From positions 1 to 64,000 of the forward strand of contig JACWDC010000004.1 of the NCBI GenBank assembly GCA_014654415.1: 64,000 nucleotides of DNA, written 5' to 3'. Made by a program: the position numbers and the translations under genes. Position 1 is the first letter of the stretch. Every line of letters starts with the position of its first letter. The stretch is from Pelagibacterales bacterium SAG-MED05 (lineage in GTDB: Bacteria; Pseudomonadota; Alphaproteobacteria; Pelagibacterales; Pelagibacteraceae). This document shows, piece after piece, positions 17,441 to 31,743 of the stretch. The notes under the pieces are model-generated. The model was not told where the DNA came from. It did no database searches and saw nothing but the letters and a program-made list of their open reading frames with translations.

Positions 17441-18345
17441 GTTTAAATATTGATTTTTTAAAAAAAAAATTTGGTAAGAATTTAATAATTAAAGAAGATT
17501 TATCAAAATATAGTTGGTTCAATCTAGGAGGTCCTGCCGATATTTTTTTTCGACCTGAAAACAAAGATCAGCTGATAAAATTTTTAGATATAATTAAAAA
17601 AAACAATTATAAGACACATATTTTAGGGGCAGGCTCAAATACTTTAATTAGAGATTCTGGAGTAAAAGGCGTGGTAATTAAATTAGGTTCTAAGTTTTCA
17701 AATATTAAGTTGCTAGAAAAGGATACAATCGAGGTTGGTGCATCTACATTAGATAGAAAGGTTTCAGATTTTGCAAAAAACAATGATATTAGTGGCATGG
17801 AATTTCTGTCATGCATTCCTGGCTCCATAGGCGGCGCTATAACAATGAATAGTGGATGTTATGGTTCAGATATCTCTGAAATCTTATCATCTATTAAAAT
17901 TATTGATGAAAAAGGTAAAGAAAAAGAAATAAAAAATGATGAAATTAAATTTTTCTATAGAGAAACAAATATTCCAAAAAATTATATTATATTGTCTGCA
18001 GTATTAAAGGGAATCATTTCTTCAAAACAATTGATTGAGCAAAAACAAAAAGAATTAATTGAAAGAAAAAAAAGATCTCAACCAAGTCAAATTAAAACTG
18101 GCGGCAGTACATTTAAAAATAGTAATGATAAAAAAGCTTGGATGCTGATAAAAGAATCTGGTTGTGATAAACTTTATATAGGAGACGCTAAGATTTCTGA
18201 CAAACACTGTAATTTTTTTGTAAATGATGGAAAAGCTAAAACCGCAGATATAGAAAAATTAATAAATAAAGTAAAAAAAGAAGTTCAAAATAAAACTGGA
18301 GTTGATTTAGAGCTTGAAATTAAAATTATTGGTGATGAAAAATAA
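17437..18345 (+). CDS. murB: UDP-N-acetylenolpyruvoylglucosamine reductase MurB
   Basis: 302 residues, FAD-binding PCMH fold. KYSWFNLGGPADIFFRP and ILGAGSNTLIRDSGVKGVVIK are FAD contacts. FLSCIPGSIGGAITMNSGCYGSDI is the family core, with Tyr in FFYRETNIP. GGSTFKNSN carries the catalytic Ser, and the C-terminal Glu region (DLELEIKIIG) completes it. It reduces the enolpyruvyl ether to give UDP-MurNAc. murA is not in this window. The gene overlaps murC and ddl. Confidence 0.95.
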   Translation: MSLNIDFLKKKFGKNLIIKEDLSKYSWFNLGGPADIFFRPENKDQLIKFLDIIKKNNYKTHILGAGSNTLIRDSGVKGVVIKLGSKFSNIKLLEKDTIEVGASTLDRKVSDFAKNNDISGMEFLSCIPGSIGGAITMNSGCYGSDISEILSSIKIIDEKGKEKEIKNDEIKFFYRETNIPKNYIILSAVLKGIISSKQLIEQKQKELIERKKRSQPSQIKTGGSTFKNSNDKKAWMLIKESGCDKLYIGDAKISDKHCNFFVNDGKAKTADIEKLINKVKKEVQNKTGVDLELEIKIIGDEK

Positions 18346-19264
18346 GAAGGTCTTAGTACTATTAGGTGGAACATCTGACGAGAGAGCAGTTAGTCTTGAT
18401 AGCGGAAGAGCTTGTGTAAAAGCACTAAAAAAAAAAGGTTATAAAGTATCAACTTTTGATCCTAAAAAAAAATCTTTAAATTTAATCGACAAAAATAATA
18501 CAGATATAATTTTCAATGCACTTCACGGAAAAAATGGTGAAGATGGAGTTGCTCAAAGTTATTTTGAATATTTGGGAATCCCTTATACTCATTCTGGAAT
18601 AATTAGCTCTTACAACGCAATGAATAAGATAATTTCAAAAGAAATATTTAAAAAAAATAAAATAAGATCTCCGTTATACTTTGTTCTTAAAAAAGAAACT
18701 TATAATACAATTACGTTAAATAAAATTCTTAGAAAAAGAAAAATGAATTTTCCTATTGTAATCAAACCTGTAAATGAAGGATCTAGCATTGGTGTTAGAA
18801 TATGCAAGAATATTTTAGAGCTTAAGAAGGCTTCAAAATTTCTTTTTAAAAAATATATAGAATTAATTCTTGAAACTTATATAGGAGGACAAGAAATTCA
18901 AGTTGCTGTACTAAATAATGCTCCGCTTGGTGCAATTGAACTTGAACCAAAAAGAAAATTTTATGATTATAAAGCAAAATATTTAAAATCTGCAAAAACC
19001 AAACATATAATGCCAGCAAATTTAAAAAAATCTAAGTATAAAGAAGTGCTTAAAATTGCAAAAAAAGCACATAATATTTTAGGCTGCAAAGGGGTTACCA
19101 GATCTGATTTTAAATTTTTTAAAAATCAATTTTATCTATTAGAGATCAATACTCAACCTGGCATGACAAGTTTATCTTTGGTTCCAGAAATAGCTAGTTA
19201 CAGAAGAATTTCTTTTGAAAATCTAGTTGAAAAAATACTACTTAATGCCAGCATAAATAGATGA
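18335..19264 (+). CDS. ddl: D-alanine:D-alanine ligase Ddl
   Basis: An ATP-grasp ligase of about 309 residues. KVLVLLGGTSDERAVSLDSG is the N-terminal D-Ala-binding loop, FNALHGKNGEDGVAQSYFE follows, then VIKPVNEGSSIGV (ATP-grasp Lys and Ser), and RSDFKFF...YLLEINTQPGMTSLSLVP carries the metal-binding Glu and Asn. It supplies D-Ala-D-Ala to the MurF half of the fusion. The frame is open from a TTG at 18314, but the ATG at 18335 removes seven non-conserved residues and reduces the overlap with murB to 11 bp. Confidence 0.95.
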   Translation: MKNKKVLVLLGGTSDERAVSLDSGRACVKALKKKGYKVSTFDPKKKSLNLIDKNNTDIIFNALHGKNGEDGVAQSYFEYLGIPYTHSGIISSYNAMNKIISKEIFKKNKIRSPLYFVLKKETYNTITLNKILRKRKMNFPIVIKPVNEGSSIGVRICKNILELKKASKFLFKKYIELILETYIGGQEIQVAVLNNAPLGAIELEPKRKFYDYKAKYLKSAKTKHIMPANLKKSKYKEVLKIAKKAHNILGCKGVTRSDFKFFKNQFYLLEINTQPGMTSLSLVPEIASYRRISFENLVEKILLNASINR

Positions 19265-19920
19265 AGAAATCATTTTTTGGGCTGATTATACTTTTTATCT
19301 TTTTAACCACCTATACCCCAAAATTTGATTTTATTGTGGATTCCGATTTTAGTATTCAAAAAATTAAAATTGAAGGTAATGCAATTTTAAATTCAGATGA
19401 AATTGTTCAAAAGTTAAATTTTTTGCATAGAGAGAATTTATTTTTTTTAAATCTTAAAGATATCGAAAAAAATTTAAAAAATGAAACTTTTATTGAAAGT
19501 TTCAGTTTGAAGAAAGTTTATCCCAATACTTTAAAAATAATAATAGTTGAAAAAAAGCCTATAGCAGTTTTACAAAATAAAAAGAAAAAATTTTATATTT
19601 CAGATAAAGGAGATTTTATAGATTTTCAAGATATAGAGAGATATAGAGATTTACCAACAGTTTTTGGAAATGGAAAATTTTTCTATTCTTTATATCAAGA
19701 TCTACAAAGTATAAAATTTCCATTAGAAACGATAAAGACTTTTTATTTTTTTGAATCAGGCAGATGGGATTTAGCAATGTATGATGATAAAATGATAAAG
19801 TTACCAACCAAAGATTATTTAGAAGCCTTAAAAAATTATATGGAATCAAGAAATAATAGCAGCTTTAATAATTACAAAATATTTGATTATCGCATTAAAG
19901 ATCAACTTATTTTAAATTAG
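19261..19920 (+). CDS. ftsQ: cell division protein FtsQ
   Basis: 219 residues. A short N-terminal membrane helix (about 5-18) is followed by a POTRA domain (IQKIKIEGNAILNSDEIVQKLN, about 33-54) and the FtsQ beta domain (SFSLKKVYPNTLKIIIVEKKPIAVLQ). FtsQ scaffolds FtsB and FtsL at the septum. The cytoplasmic tail is almost absent, shorter than in model alphaproteobacteria. It starts by ATGA overlap with ddl and is followed 3 bp later by ftsA, the canonical order. Confidence 0.9.
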   Translation: MKKSFFGLIILFIFLTTYTPKFDFIVDSDFSIQKIKIEGNAILNSDEIVQKLNFLHRENLFFLNLKDIEKNLKNETFIESFSLKKVYPNTLKIIIVEKKPIAVLQNKKKKFYISDKGDFIDFQDIERYRDLPTVFGNGKFFYSLYQDLQSIKFPLETIKTFYFFESGRWDLAMYDDKMIKLPTKDYLEALKNYMESRNNSSFNNYKIFDYRIKDQLILN

Positions 19921-19923
19921 TTT

Positions 19924-21123
19924 ATGGAAATAGATCATCCAAATCTTTTCATTGAAATAAATGAAAAAAATTATATTTTTGTAGCCGTCACATATGATGA
20001 AAACCAAAATTTAAAAGTTGTTGAAAAAATAACAGCTCCCAGTGTAGGAATTGATAAGAATAAATTCATAAGTATTGACCAGGCAAGTGAAGAAATAAAA
20101 AAAAATATAGCAATAATTGAAAAAAAATTAAATTATATTTTTAAAGATGTAACTGTAGTAATAGATAATTTTGACTATTCATGTATTAATATTTCTGGGT
20201 TTAAAAAATTAAATGGATCTCAAGTTTTAAAAGATAATATTTCTTATATTTTAAATTCACTTAAATTAGCCGTTACAGAAAATGAAAAGCAAAAAACCAT
20301 TTTACATATTTTTAATTCTAAAAGTATTTTAGATGGAATTAATGTCGAAAACTTACCAATAGGCTTGTTCGGAGATTTTTATTCTCATGAACTTACATTT
20401 TTTTTAATTGAGAATAATGATTTAAAAAATATTCAAAAACTATTTAATAAAAACAATCTAAATATAAAAAAAATAATTTTGAAAAGTTTTGGAGAAGGAG
20501 CTCAATTAATCAATCAAAATAAAGACATTGAGACTTTTTTAAAAATTAAAATAAGTGAAAATATTTTGAGTATACATTTTTTTGAAAATGCTTCATTCAG
20601 ATATTCAGAATATTTTAATTTTGGTACAAATATAATTTTTAGAGATATTGAAAAAATTTGCTCTTTAGAAAATGAAACGATAAGAAAATTCTTATCTAAT
20701 AGTTTGTTAGATAAAAAAAGTTTTAATGAGAATGAAATTTTAGAAGATAATTATTTTACCAAGGGTAGTTTTAGAAAAATTAGAAAAAAGTTAATTCTAG
20801 ATATTGCAAATGCCAGAATAAATGAAATTGTTGATATTATTTTTAATAATAATATTAATATTAAATCTTTAAAAAGAAATAAATTTAAGATTTACTTAAC
20901 CATTAAAGATAAACAAATTCTTGAAAATTTTAAAGAAAGTTTCAAATCTTATTTTTTAAAAAATAGTAATTTTGAAATTTATTTAATTAATGATTCCGAA
21001 ATAGATGAATCAATCATGAACGTTGTTAATTTATCAATTTACGGCTGGAAAAAAGAGGCAATACCTACTACTAAAATAAAAAACTCTTTAATTACAAGGA
21101 TTTTCAAGTCTTTATTTGGATAG
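19924..21123 (+). CDS. ftsA: strongly divergent FtsA-like protein
   Basis: 399 residues, assigned mainly by its place after ftsQ and by its C-terminus, LITRIFKSLFG, which matches the amphipathic membrane-targeting helix of FtsA. The length fits (FtsA is about 400-420). The nucleotide-pocket signatures of the actin/FtsA fold are not recognisable: where DIGGGTT is expected the sequence reads KISENILSIHFFENASF. Residual similarity is seen in YSEYFNFGTNIIFRDI (compare the GG.hiT.DI loop). Membrane anchoring of FtsZ seems retained while ATP binding may be lost. The gene ends the ddl-ftsQ-ftsA run; no ftsZ follows. Confidence 0.7.
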   Translation: MEIDHPNLFIEINEKNYIFVAVTYDENQNLKVVEKITAPSVGIDKNKFISIDQASEEIKKNIAIIEKKLNYIFKDVTVVIDNFDYSCINISGFKKLNGSQVLKDNISYILNSLKLAVTENEKQKTILHIFNSKSILDGINVENLPIGLFGDFYSHELTFFLIENNDLKNIQKLFNKNNLNIKKIILKSFGEGAQLINQNKDIETFLKIKISENILSIHFFENASFRYSEYFNFGTNIIFRDIEKICSLENETIRKFLSNSLLDKKSFNENEILEDNYFTKGSFRKIRKKLILDIANARINEIVDIIFNNNINIKSLKRNKFKIYLTIKDKQILENFKESFKSYFLKNSNFEIYLINDSEIDESIMNVVNLSIYGWKKEAIPTTKIKNSLITRIFKSLFG

Positions 21124-21177
21124 TTTTCTGTTATTTTTGGAAACATTTTTTGTTTTAAATCGTTCCTATCAATTTTG

Positions 21178-21183
21178 TATAAG
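21178..21183 (+). promoter_or_regulatory. -10-like hexamer immediately before lpxC
   Basis: TATAAG ends 5 bp before the lpxC ATG, and no Shine-Dalgarno is present. If used, the mRNA would start at or next to the start codon (leaderless). The -35 region is weak, so confidence is low. Confidence 0.3.
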
Positions 21184-21188
21184 ACATC

Positions 21189-22109
21189 ATGCTTAAATAT
21201 TGCCAAAAAACCATTAAAGATAATATAGATTTACAAGGAGTTGGTTTACATAATGGTGATAAAGTAAATTTAACTATAAAACCATCAAAGCCTAATACTG
21301 GAATAATTTTTAAAAGAGTTGATATCAACAGTAATAATATTATTCATGCAAACTTTAAAAATGTAGTTGAACCTATTTTGTGTACTAAGTTAAGAAATGA
21401 AAATGGAGTTACTGTATCAACCGTTGAACATTTAATGGCAGCCTTTTACGGGGAAGGTATCGACAACGCTTTAGTAGAAGCTGATGCTTCCGAAATTCCA
21501 ATTATGGACGGTTCAGCAGTAGATTTTGTGGATGCAATAAGATCAGCTGGGGTAGAAGATCAAAATGAACCTAGAAGATTTATTAAAGCACTAAAAAAAA
21601 TTGAAGTTACAGAGGGACAAAAATTTATTTCTATAGAGCCACTGGATCAAGATTTAATAATTGATTTCGAAATTATCTTTAACAACCCATTGATTAGAAC
21701 TAGAAGAAAAGAATATAAATTTAGCAAAGATGATTTGACAGAAATATATAACTCTAGAACTTTTTGCTTATATGAAGACATAGACAATATTAAAAGAATG
21801 GGTTTAGCTAAAGGAGGGTCGTTGGATAATGCTATAGTGGTTCAAGGGAATAAAATTCTAAATGAAGATGGCCTAAGAAACAGACATGAATTTGTTTATC
21901 ATAAAATATTGGATTGTTTAGGTGATATAATGCTATCTGGAAATCGTATATTTGGCCATATCAAAACATCCCAAGGCGGCCACGCTCTTACTAATAAATT
22001 ATTGAAGAAATTATTTTCAAATAAAGCCAACTGGAGCTTAGAGAATTTTGAAAACACGGAAAAACAAAATGAAAATTCTTATAAAAATCCAGTAGCTATT
22101 AACGCATAA
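21189..22109 (+). CDS. lpxC: UDP-3-O-acyl-N-acetylglucosamine deacetylase LpxC
   Basis: 306 residues. It catalyses the committed step of lipid A synthesis and requires zinc. Landmarks are GVGLHNGDKVNLTI, TVEHLMAAFYGEGIDNALVE with the first zinc His, and RHEFVYHKILDCLGDIML with the other zinc His and Asp and the catalytic region. GHIKTSQGGHALTNKL holds the catalytic His. The gene follows the dcw cluster as in many proteobacteria. Its presence implies a lipopolysaccharide-bearing outer membrane. Confidence 0.96.
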   Translation: MLKYCQKTIKDNIDLQGVGLHNGDKVNLTIKPSKPNTGIIFKRVDINSNNIIHANFKNVVEPILCTKLRNENGVTVSTVEHLMAAFYGEGIDNALVEADASEIPIMDGSAVDFVDAIRSAGVEDQNEPRRFIKALKKIEVTEGQKFISIEPLDQDLIIDFEIIFNNPLIRTRRKEYKFSKDDLTEIYNSRTFCLYEDIDNIKRMGLAKGGSLDNAIVVQGNKILNEDGLRNRHEFVYHKILDCLGDIMLSGNRIFGHIKTSQGGHALTNKLLKKLFSNKANWSLENFENTEKQNENSYKNPVAINA

Positions 22110-22156
22110 AGTCGATAAAATTTACCATTCTATTTTAATCTGATATTAATCAGCAC

Positions 22157-26716
<4,560 letters not shown>

Positions 26717-26729
<13 letters not shown>

Positions 26730-28765
26730 TTAAGCATTTTATTTTTTTTATATCTATTCCATCCAGGACTTCTATATTCTTCATCGAATTCAATTGAGTT
26801 ATCCTGATTAAATTCAAAATCATCAATAGTTTTATTAATATTCATTTCATTTTTTTCAACCCCCTCTTCTGGAATCTCATTTATAAATCTAGATGGTAAG
26901 GCGTCCATCCAGTCACCATGATAAGCTCTCTTCATAGCAAATGACAAATAAGCTTCTTTCTTGGCCCTGGTAATTCCAACATAGGCTAGTCTTCTTTCTT
27001 CCTCTAAAGCAAAGTCTCCTTTTTCCTCTAAGGATTTTTGATGAGGAAACAATCCTTCTTCCCATCCAGGTAAAAAAACGACATCAAACTCTAATCCTTT
27101 TGCCGCATGCATAGTCATTAAATTAACTTTGGCTCCTTCCCATTCTTGATCTATTGAAGTAGCCAGAGCTACATGCTCTAAAAAATTTTGTAGATTGTCA
27201 TAATCTTGCATAGCTCTTAATAATTCTTTTAAATTTTCTAGTCTATTTTCATTTTCTAAATCTTTTTTATTTTTTAAAATTGCAGAATATCCAGACTCAT
27301 CTAAAACTAATTTAAGAAGATCATAGTGTTTCATGTTTATCGAGTCTTTTCGCCATTTGTGAATCATATTAATTAATTGTTTTAGAGCAGTTTTAATTCT
27401 AGGTTTAAATTCCCCCTTTTCTAAAATTTTTATTATAGAGTCTTCCAAGCAAAGTTTGTTTTGGCTACCAAATAGATAAATTTGATTTAAAGTGCTTTCA
27501 CCAACCCCTCTTTTAGGTGATCCAATAACTCTTTCTAAGGCCAAGTCATCATATTTTTGATTAACTATTCTTAGATAGGAAACTGCATCTTTTATTTCAG
27601 CTCTTTCATAAAACTTAATTCCACCTAAAACCCTATAACCGATGCCTACTTGTAGGAATCTTTCTTCAAATTCTCTTGTTTGGTAAATAGCTCTAACTAA
27701 TATTGACACATCATTAAGAGAATATTTTTTTTTCAAATTTTTCTCTATAATGTCAGCAACTCCTTGAGACTCATCTTTTCCGGTTTTATAACAATTCAAT
27801 TTAACGGGCTCTCCTTGCACTGCAGATGACCATAAATTTTTACCCACCCTATTAGAATTATTTGAAATAAGAGTAGAGGCAGTTTCTAAAATATTTTTTG
27901 TGGATCGATAATTTTGTTCTAATTTAAAAACTTTACAATTTTTATAGATTTGATCAAAGGTTAAAAAATTTTTTATTTCTGCCCCTCTCCAGCTATAAAT
28001 AGATTGATCATCATCTCCGACACAACAAATATTTTTTTTTTCATTAACTAGTAAATTTAACCACTTATTTTGAATAAAATTAGTATCTTGAAATTCATCA
28101 ACTAAAATATATTTAAAGTTTTTTTGATAAATTTCTCTTATATCTTTATGTTCTTCAAAAATTTTTACACAAAATAAAATTAAATCTCCAAAATCAAAAG
28201 CATTTAAATCTTTTACTTTCTTTTGATAAATTTCATATACTTTTAAAATTGACTTGATAATTGAACCTGATTTTTTTATTTTAACATCTTTCGGCAGAAA
28301 ACCTTTGTTTTTCCATTGATCAATATGGTACATAATTAATTGAGGTGAAAATTTTTTTGCATCTAAATCTTCAGCTTTAACTATGTTTCTAATTAGTTTT
28401 TTTTGATCTTCGGTGTCTAAAATAGTAAAATTACTTTTATAATCTAATGCTTCCGCATGTCTCCTAAGAAACTTGACGCTAATGGAGTGAAATGTTCCTA
28501 GCCAAGGAACTGCATTTGAGTTGCCTTTAATATGAGTCATAATTCTACTCTGCATTTCTTTTGCGGCTTTGTTAGTAAAGGTTACGCACAATATTTGATT
28601 TGGCCATGCTTTTTTTTGATTAATAATATGAATTAATCTTGTTGTTAGTACTCTTGTTTTTCCAGATCCGGCACCTGCCACAATCAAGTTTGGGCCCTCA
28701 GTATTTAATACTGCTTCTTTTTGCTCTTTGTTAAGATTTTCAATTAATTTATCTATGCTATTCAT
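26717..28765 (-). CDS. uvrD: UvrD/PcrA-family superfamily 1 DNA helicase
   Basis: 682 residues. Walker A is VAGAGSGKTRVLTTR near residue 30, motif II LVDEFQDTN, motif III DDDQSIYSWRGAE, motif IV KLEQNYRST, motif V VNLMTMHAAKGLEFDVVFLPG, motif VI EERRLAYVGITRAK. These are the SF1A 3'-5' helicase set. It is slightly shorter than E. coli UvrD (720), mainly at the C-terminus, which ends in a basic WNRYKKNKMLKWKK. Roles are nucleotide-excision and mismatch repair. It is transcribed divergently from the AsmA-like gene and leads a unit with the aminopeptidase. Confidence 0.93.
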
Positions 28766-28809
28766 ATTAGAGAAATTTCATTTATACACTAGTTACAAAA
28801 ATAAAAAAA

Positions 28810-29892
28810 ATGATTAATAAAATTTATAAATTAATACACAATAAGTACTCAAGGTTTTTGAAATTTTTTTTCTTTTTAAGGTATGTATTTGCAATCTTTT
28901 TAATTGCTATTTTCTTATTTCTTTTAATTCCAAAATTTTTTAATTATGAAAAAAAACAAGAGATTATAAAAGAGCATTTAATTAATTATTATGACTTAGA
29001 ACTTAGTAACTATAGTTCTATAGAATTTAATGTTTTTCCACTTCCGAATTTATCTATAAATGATACAAATTTAAAGGTTAAGAATAAGCCTATATTTCTC
29101 AATACAAAAAATCTTAATATCTTTTTAAATTTTAAAAACATTTATAATTATGAAAATTTTGTATCAAACAAAATATTATTAAATGACAATAATGTAGATC
29201 TAGACATAGATAAAACTCATAATATATTAAATTTTTTTCGTGAGTTAAAATATAAATTAGATATTCAAGATTTAAATTTGAATTTTAAAAAAAAAGAAAA
29301 TTCTATTATAGAAATTCAAAAAATCAACTTCTCTAATTATGGATATAAAAAAAATCAAATCAAAGGAGAAATATTTGATAAAAAATTTAAAGCTTATTTA
29401 AGTGATGATAATAAAAAATTTTATTTTAAGATTTTAAATACTGGCATTAAAGCTGATTTTAATTTTGATAAAACAAACGAAATAAATTCAATATCTGGTT
29501 TATCCAAGATAAGCATTTTGAATAATATTTTAAGATTTAATTTTGCTTTAAAAGATAATCAAATAGAAATCAGAAAGTCTAATTTAAAGAATCGAGATTT
29601 ATCAATTTCTTTTGATAGTTTTATTGTATTTGATCCTTTTTTTGAAATAAATTCAGATATTTATATTAATAAGATAGATCAAAAATTAATTGATAGGTTT
29701 AGTTTAGAAAAGATTCTTAAGAATCAAGAAATACTTAAAAAACTTAATAGCAACAGTAAAGTAAATTATAACAAGAAAAGATTTGGCAATAATTTAATTA
29801 AAAACCATTCTTTTAGAAATAATTTAACTCTACTTTGGCTTTGTCATCTTTATTGGACTCATTATTTTGTCGTATTCTTTACCACTGATTAG
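28810..29892 (+). CDS. AsmA-like membrane-anchored protein, probably C-terminally truncated
   Basis: 360 residues. An N-terminal helix (about 18-41) is followed by a segment like the AsmA family N-terminus ([38 protein letters not shown] without its end matches the pattern of lipid-transfer beta-groove proteins). AsmA-like proteins take part in phospholipid transport to the outer membrane and are often over 500 residues. Here the last 21 codons lie antisense to the end of fumC and look unlike the rest ([17 protein letters not shown]), so the frame probably lost its original C-terminus or runs through it. Function is uncertain. Confidence 0.6.
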   Translation: MINKIYKLIHNKYSRFLKFFFFLRYVFAIFLIAIFLFLLIPKFFNYEKKQEIIKEHLINYYDLELSNYSSIEFNVFPLPNLSINDTNLKVKNKPIFLNTKNLNIFLNFKNIYNYENFVSNKILLNDNNVDLDIDKTHNILNFFRELKYKLDIQDLNLNFKKKENSIIEIQKINFSNYGYKKNQIKGEIFDKKFKAYLSDDNKKFYFKILNTGIKADFNFDKTNEINSISGLSKISILNNILRFNFALKDNQIEIRKSNLKNRDLSISFDSFIVFDPFFEINSDIYINKIDQKLIDRFSLEKILKNQEILKKLNSNSKVNYNKKRFGNNLIKNHSFRNNLTLLWLCHLYWTHYFVVFFTTD

Positions 29893-31218
29893 TCCAGCTT
29901 TGATAATTTCTTCCTTTAGTGTTGTTCCATTTTTATGCGCTGTTTTTGCAATATGAGCTGCTGTATCATATCCAATTTTTGGTGCTAAGGCTGTGACTAA
30001 CATTAGGGAATTATCAAGAAGATCTTTAATTCTTTTTTTATCAGCTTTAATTCCTTTTACACAATACAGAGCAAATGTTTTTGCGGAGTCGCTCATGATA
30101 TTTATCGATTGTAAGATATTGTGAATAATTAGAGGTTTAAAAACATTTAATTCAAAATGACCATGTGAACCAGCCATTGTAATACCATTGTGATTACCAA
30201 TTACCTTAACGCAAACCATTGTCACCGCTTCAGATTGAGTTGGATTAACTTTACCTGGCATAATAGATGAACCCGGTTCATTTGATGGCAAAATCAATTC
30301 ACCATATCCTGCTCTTGGGCCAGATCCTAAAAATCTAATATCATTAGCAATCTTCATTAAACAAACTGCTGTAGTATTTAATGTTCCAGAAAAGTTAACG
30401 ATTTCATCGTGTGCAGCTAGAGCAGCAAATTTATTTGTAGCTGGTTTAAATGGCAATCTAGTAATTTTATTTATTTCTTTTATAACTTTTTTATCAAAAT
30501 TTTTTTTGGTATTTAATCCAGTGCCTACCGCTGTACCACCCTGCGCTAAATGATAAATTTCTTTTAAGGCATTTTCTATTCTTATGATGCATTTTTTTAG
30601 TTGAGAATGGTAACCTGAAAATTCTTGACCCAAAGTTAGGGGAGTAGCATCTTGTAAATGAGTTCTTCCAATTTTAACAATACTCTTAAATTCTTTAGAT
30701 TTTTTTGCCAATTCTTTTTCTAGTAATTTTAAGGATGGTAAGAGTTTTTCTTTTGTTTTAATAGCAATAGAAATATGCATAGCTGTTGGAAAAACATCAT
30801 TTGTTGATTGGGATTTGTTAACATGATCGTTTGGGTGAACTGGTTTTTTTGTTCCCATTTTACCACCCATCATTTGAATTGCTCTATTAGCTATTACTTC
30901 ATTAACATTCATATTAGTTTGTGTGCCTGATCCTGTTTGCCACACCTTTAAGGGAAAATGCTCATTATGTTTTCCTTTTATAATTTCTTCGGCAGCTTTG
31001 ACTATATATTTGCTTAATTTAGGATCTAAGTCTTTATTCTTAACATTTACAATTGCAGCTGCTTTTTTGATTATAGCGATAGAATGAATAACGATTGGTC
31101 TAACAAGAAAATCCCCTATATTAAAATATTTATTTGATCTTTCAGTGGAAGCGCCCCAATACTTATCCCCAGCCACTTTAATTTTACCAATACTATCGAA
31201 CTCGGTTCTATATTTCAT
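29830..31218 (-). CDS. fumC: class II fumarate hydratase FumC
   Basis: About 462 residues. The class II signature [17 protein letters not shown] near the middle-to-C-terminal third carries the catalytic Ser loop. [35 protein letters not shown] and [20 protein letters not shown] are the other conserved blocks. It interconverts fumarate and malate without an iron-sulfur cluster. The frame is open from a GTG at 31242, but the ATG at 31218 ([15 protein letters not shown]) matches the normal family start. The 3' end overlaps the AsmA-like gene by 63 bp tail-to-tail. It is divergent from the MazG-like gene. Confidence 0.96.
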   Translation of the reverse strand: MKYRTEFDSIGKIKVAGDKYWGASTERSNKYFNIGDFLVRPIVIHSIAIIKKAAAIVNVKNKDLDPKLSKYIVKAAEEIIKGKHNEHFPLKVWQTGSGTQTNMNVNEVIANRAIQMMGGKMGTKKPVHPNDHVNKSQSTNDVFPTAMHISIAIKTKEKLLPSLKLLEKELAKKSKEFKSIVKIGRTHLQDATPLTLGQEFSGYHSQLKKCIIRIENALKEIYHLAQGGTAVGTGLNTKKNFDKKVIKEINKITRLPFKPATNKFAALAAHDEIVNFSGTLNTTAVCLMKIANDIRFLGSGPRAGYGELILPSNEPGSSIMPGKVNPTQSEAVTMVCVKVIGNHNGITMAGSHGHFELNVFKPLIIHNILQSINIMSDSAKTFALYCVKGIKADKKRIKDLLDNSLMLVTALAPKIGYDTAAHIAKTAHKNGTTLKEEIIKAGLISGKEYDKIMSPIKMTKPK

Positions 31219-31271
31219 TTGTGATTCTTTAATATAATACACTTATATTATAAAATTTATAAGGAGAAAAT

Positions 31272-31643
31272 ATGACAAACTTTGAAAGTGTAAAAAAATT
31301 TATGCAAACTTTTGGTCAAGAAATAAAGACTAAAGCAAGTTTTCCAAATGATAAAATAATCAAATTGAGACTTGATCTTATTAGAGAAGAGTTATCAGAA
31401 TTAGAAGAAGCAATAGAAAAAAAAGATATAAAGGAAGTTGCCGATGCTCTAACAGACATACTTTATGTTACTTATGGAGGAGGGCATGCTTTTGGTATCA
31501 ATTTAGATAAGTGTTTTGAAGAAGTACAAAATTCTAATATGAGTAAATTAGGACTAGATGGAAAACCTATTTTCAATGAAAGCGGAAAGGTCATGAAAGG
31601 ACCAGATTATTTTAAGCCAAACCTAAATAAGTTCGTCGCATAA
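31272..31643 (+). CDS. MazG-like all-alpha NTP pyrophosphohydrolase
   Basis: 123 residues with the metal-binding pattern of the all-alpha NTP pyrophosphatase superfamily: REELSELEEAI (EExxE) followed by EVADALTDILYV (ExxD). The C-terminal part (NMSKLGLDGKPI..SGKVMKGPDYFKPNL) matches a subgroup seen in bacteria and phages. It probably hydrolyses non-canonical or excess nucleoside triphosphates. A good Shine-Dalgarno (AAGGAG, 31261-31266) precedes the ATG. Its stop overlaps the start of a 26-residue membrane ORF (TAATG). Confidence 0.82.
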   Translation: MTNFESVKKFMQTFGQEIKTKASFPNDKIIKLRLDLIREELSELEEAIEKKDIKEVADALTDILYVTYGGGHAFGINLDKCFEEVQNSNMSKLGLDGKPIFNESGKVMKGPDYFKPNLNKFVA

Positions 31644-31723
31644 TGAAGGAAAATTATTATTGGATATTATTAGGAATAAGCGCTGGTCTTTTATTATATT
31701 TAGGGGACAAGTATATTTTCTAA
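31643..31723 (+). CDS. possible 26-residue single-pass membrane peptide
   Basis: The frame encodes MKENYYWILLGISAGLLLYL plus GDKYIF and stop. It is one hydrophobic helix with a charged start and end. The TAATG overlap with the MazG-like gene is the same coupling used by confirmed gene pairs throughout this window, which argues for translation. There is no homology evidence available; it may be a small membrane protein or a chance frame. Confidence 0.45.
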   Translation: MKENYYWILLGISAGLLLYLGDKYIF

Positions 31724-31743
31724 ATTAAAGTTCGCTAGGTTGT

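Noticed and set aside
22140..22153. Inverted repeat CTGAT-ATTA-ATCAG before bamD
   Set aside because: Short, AT-centred and likely by chance in AT-rich sequence; no promoter alignment supports an operator.
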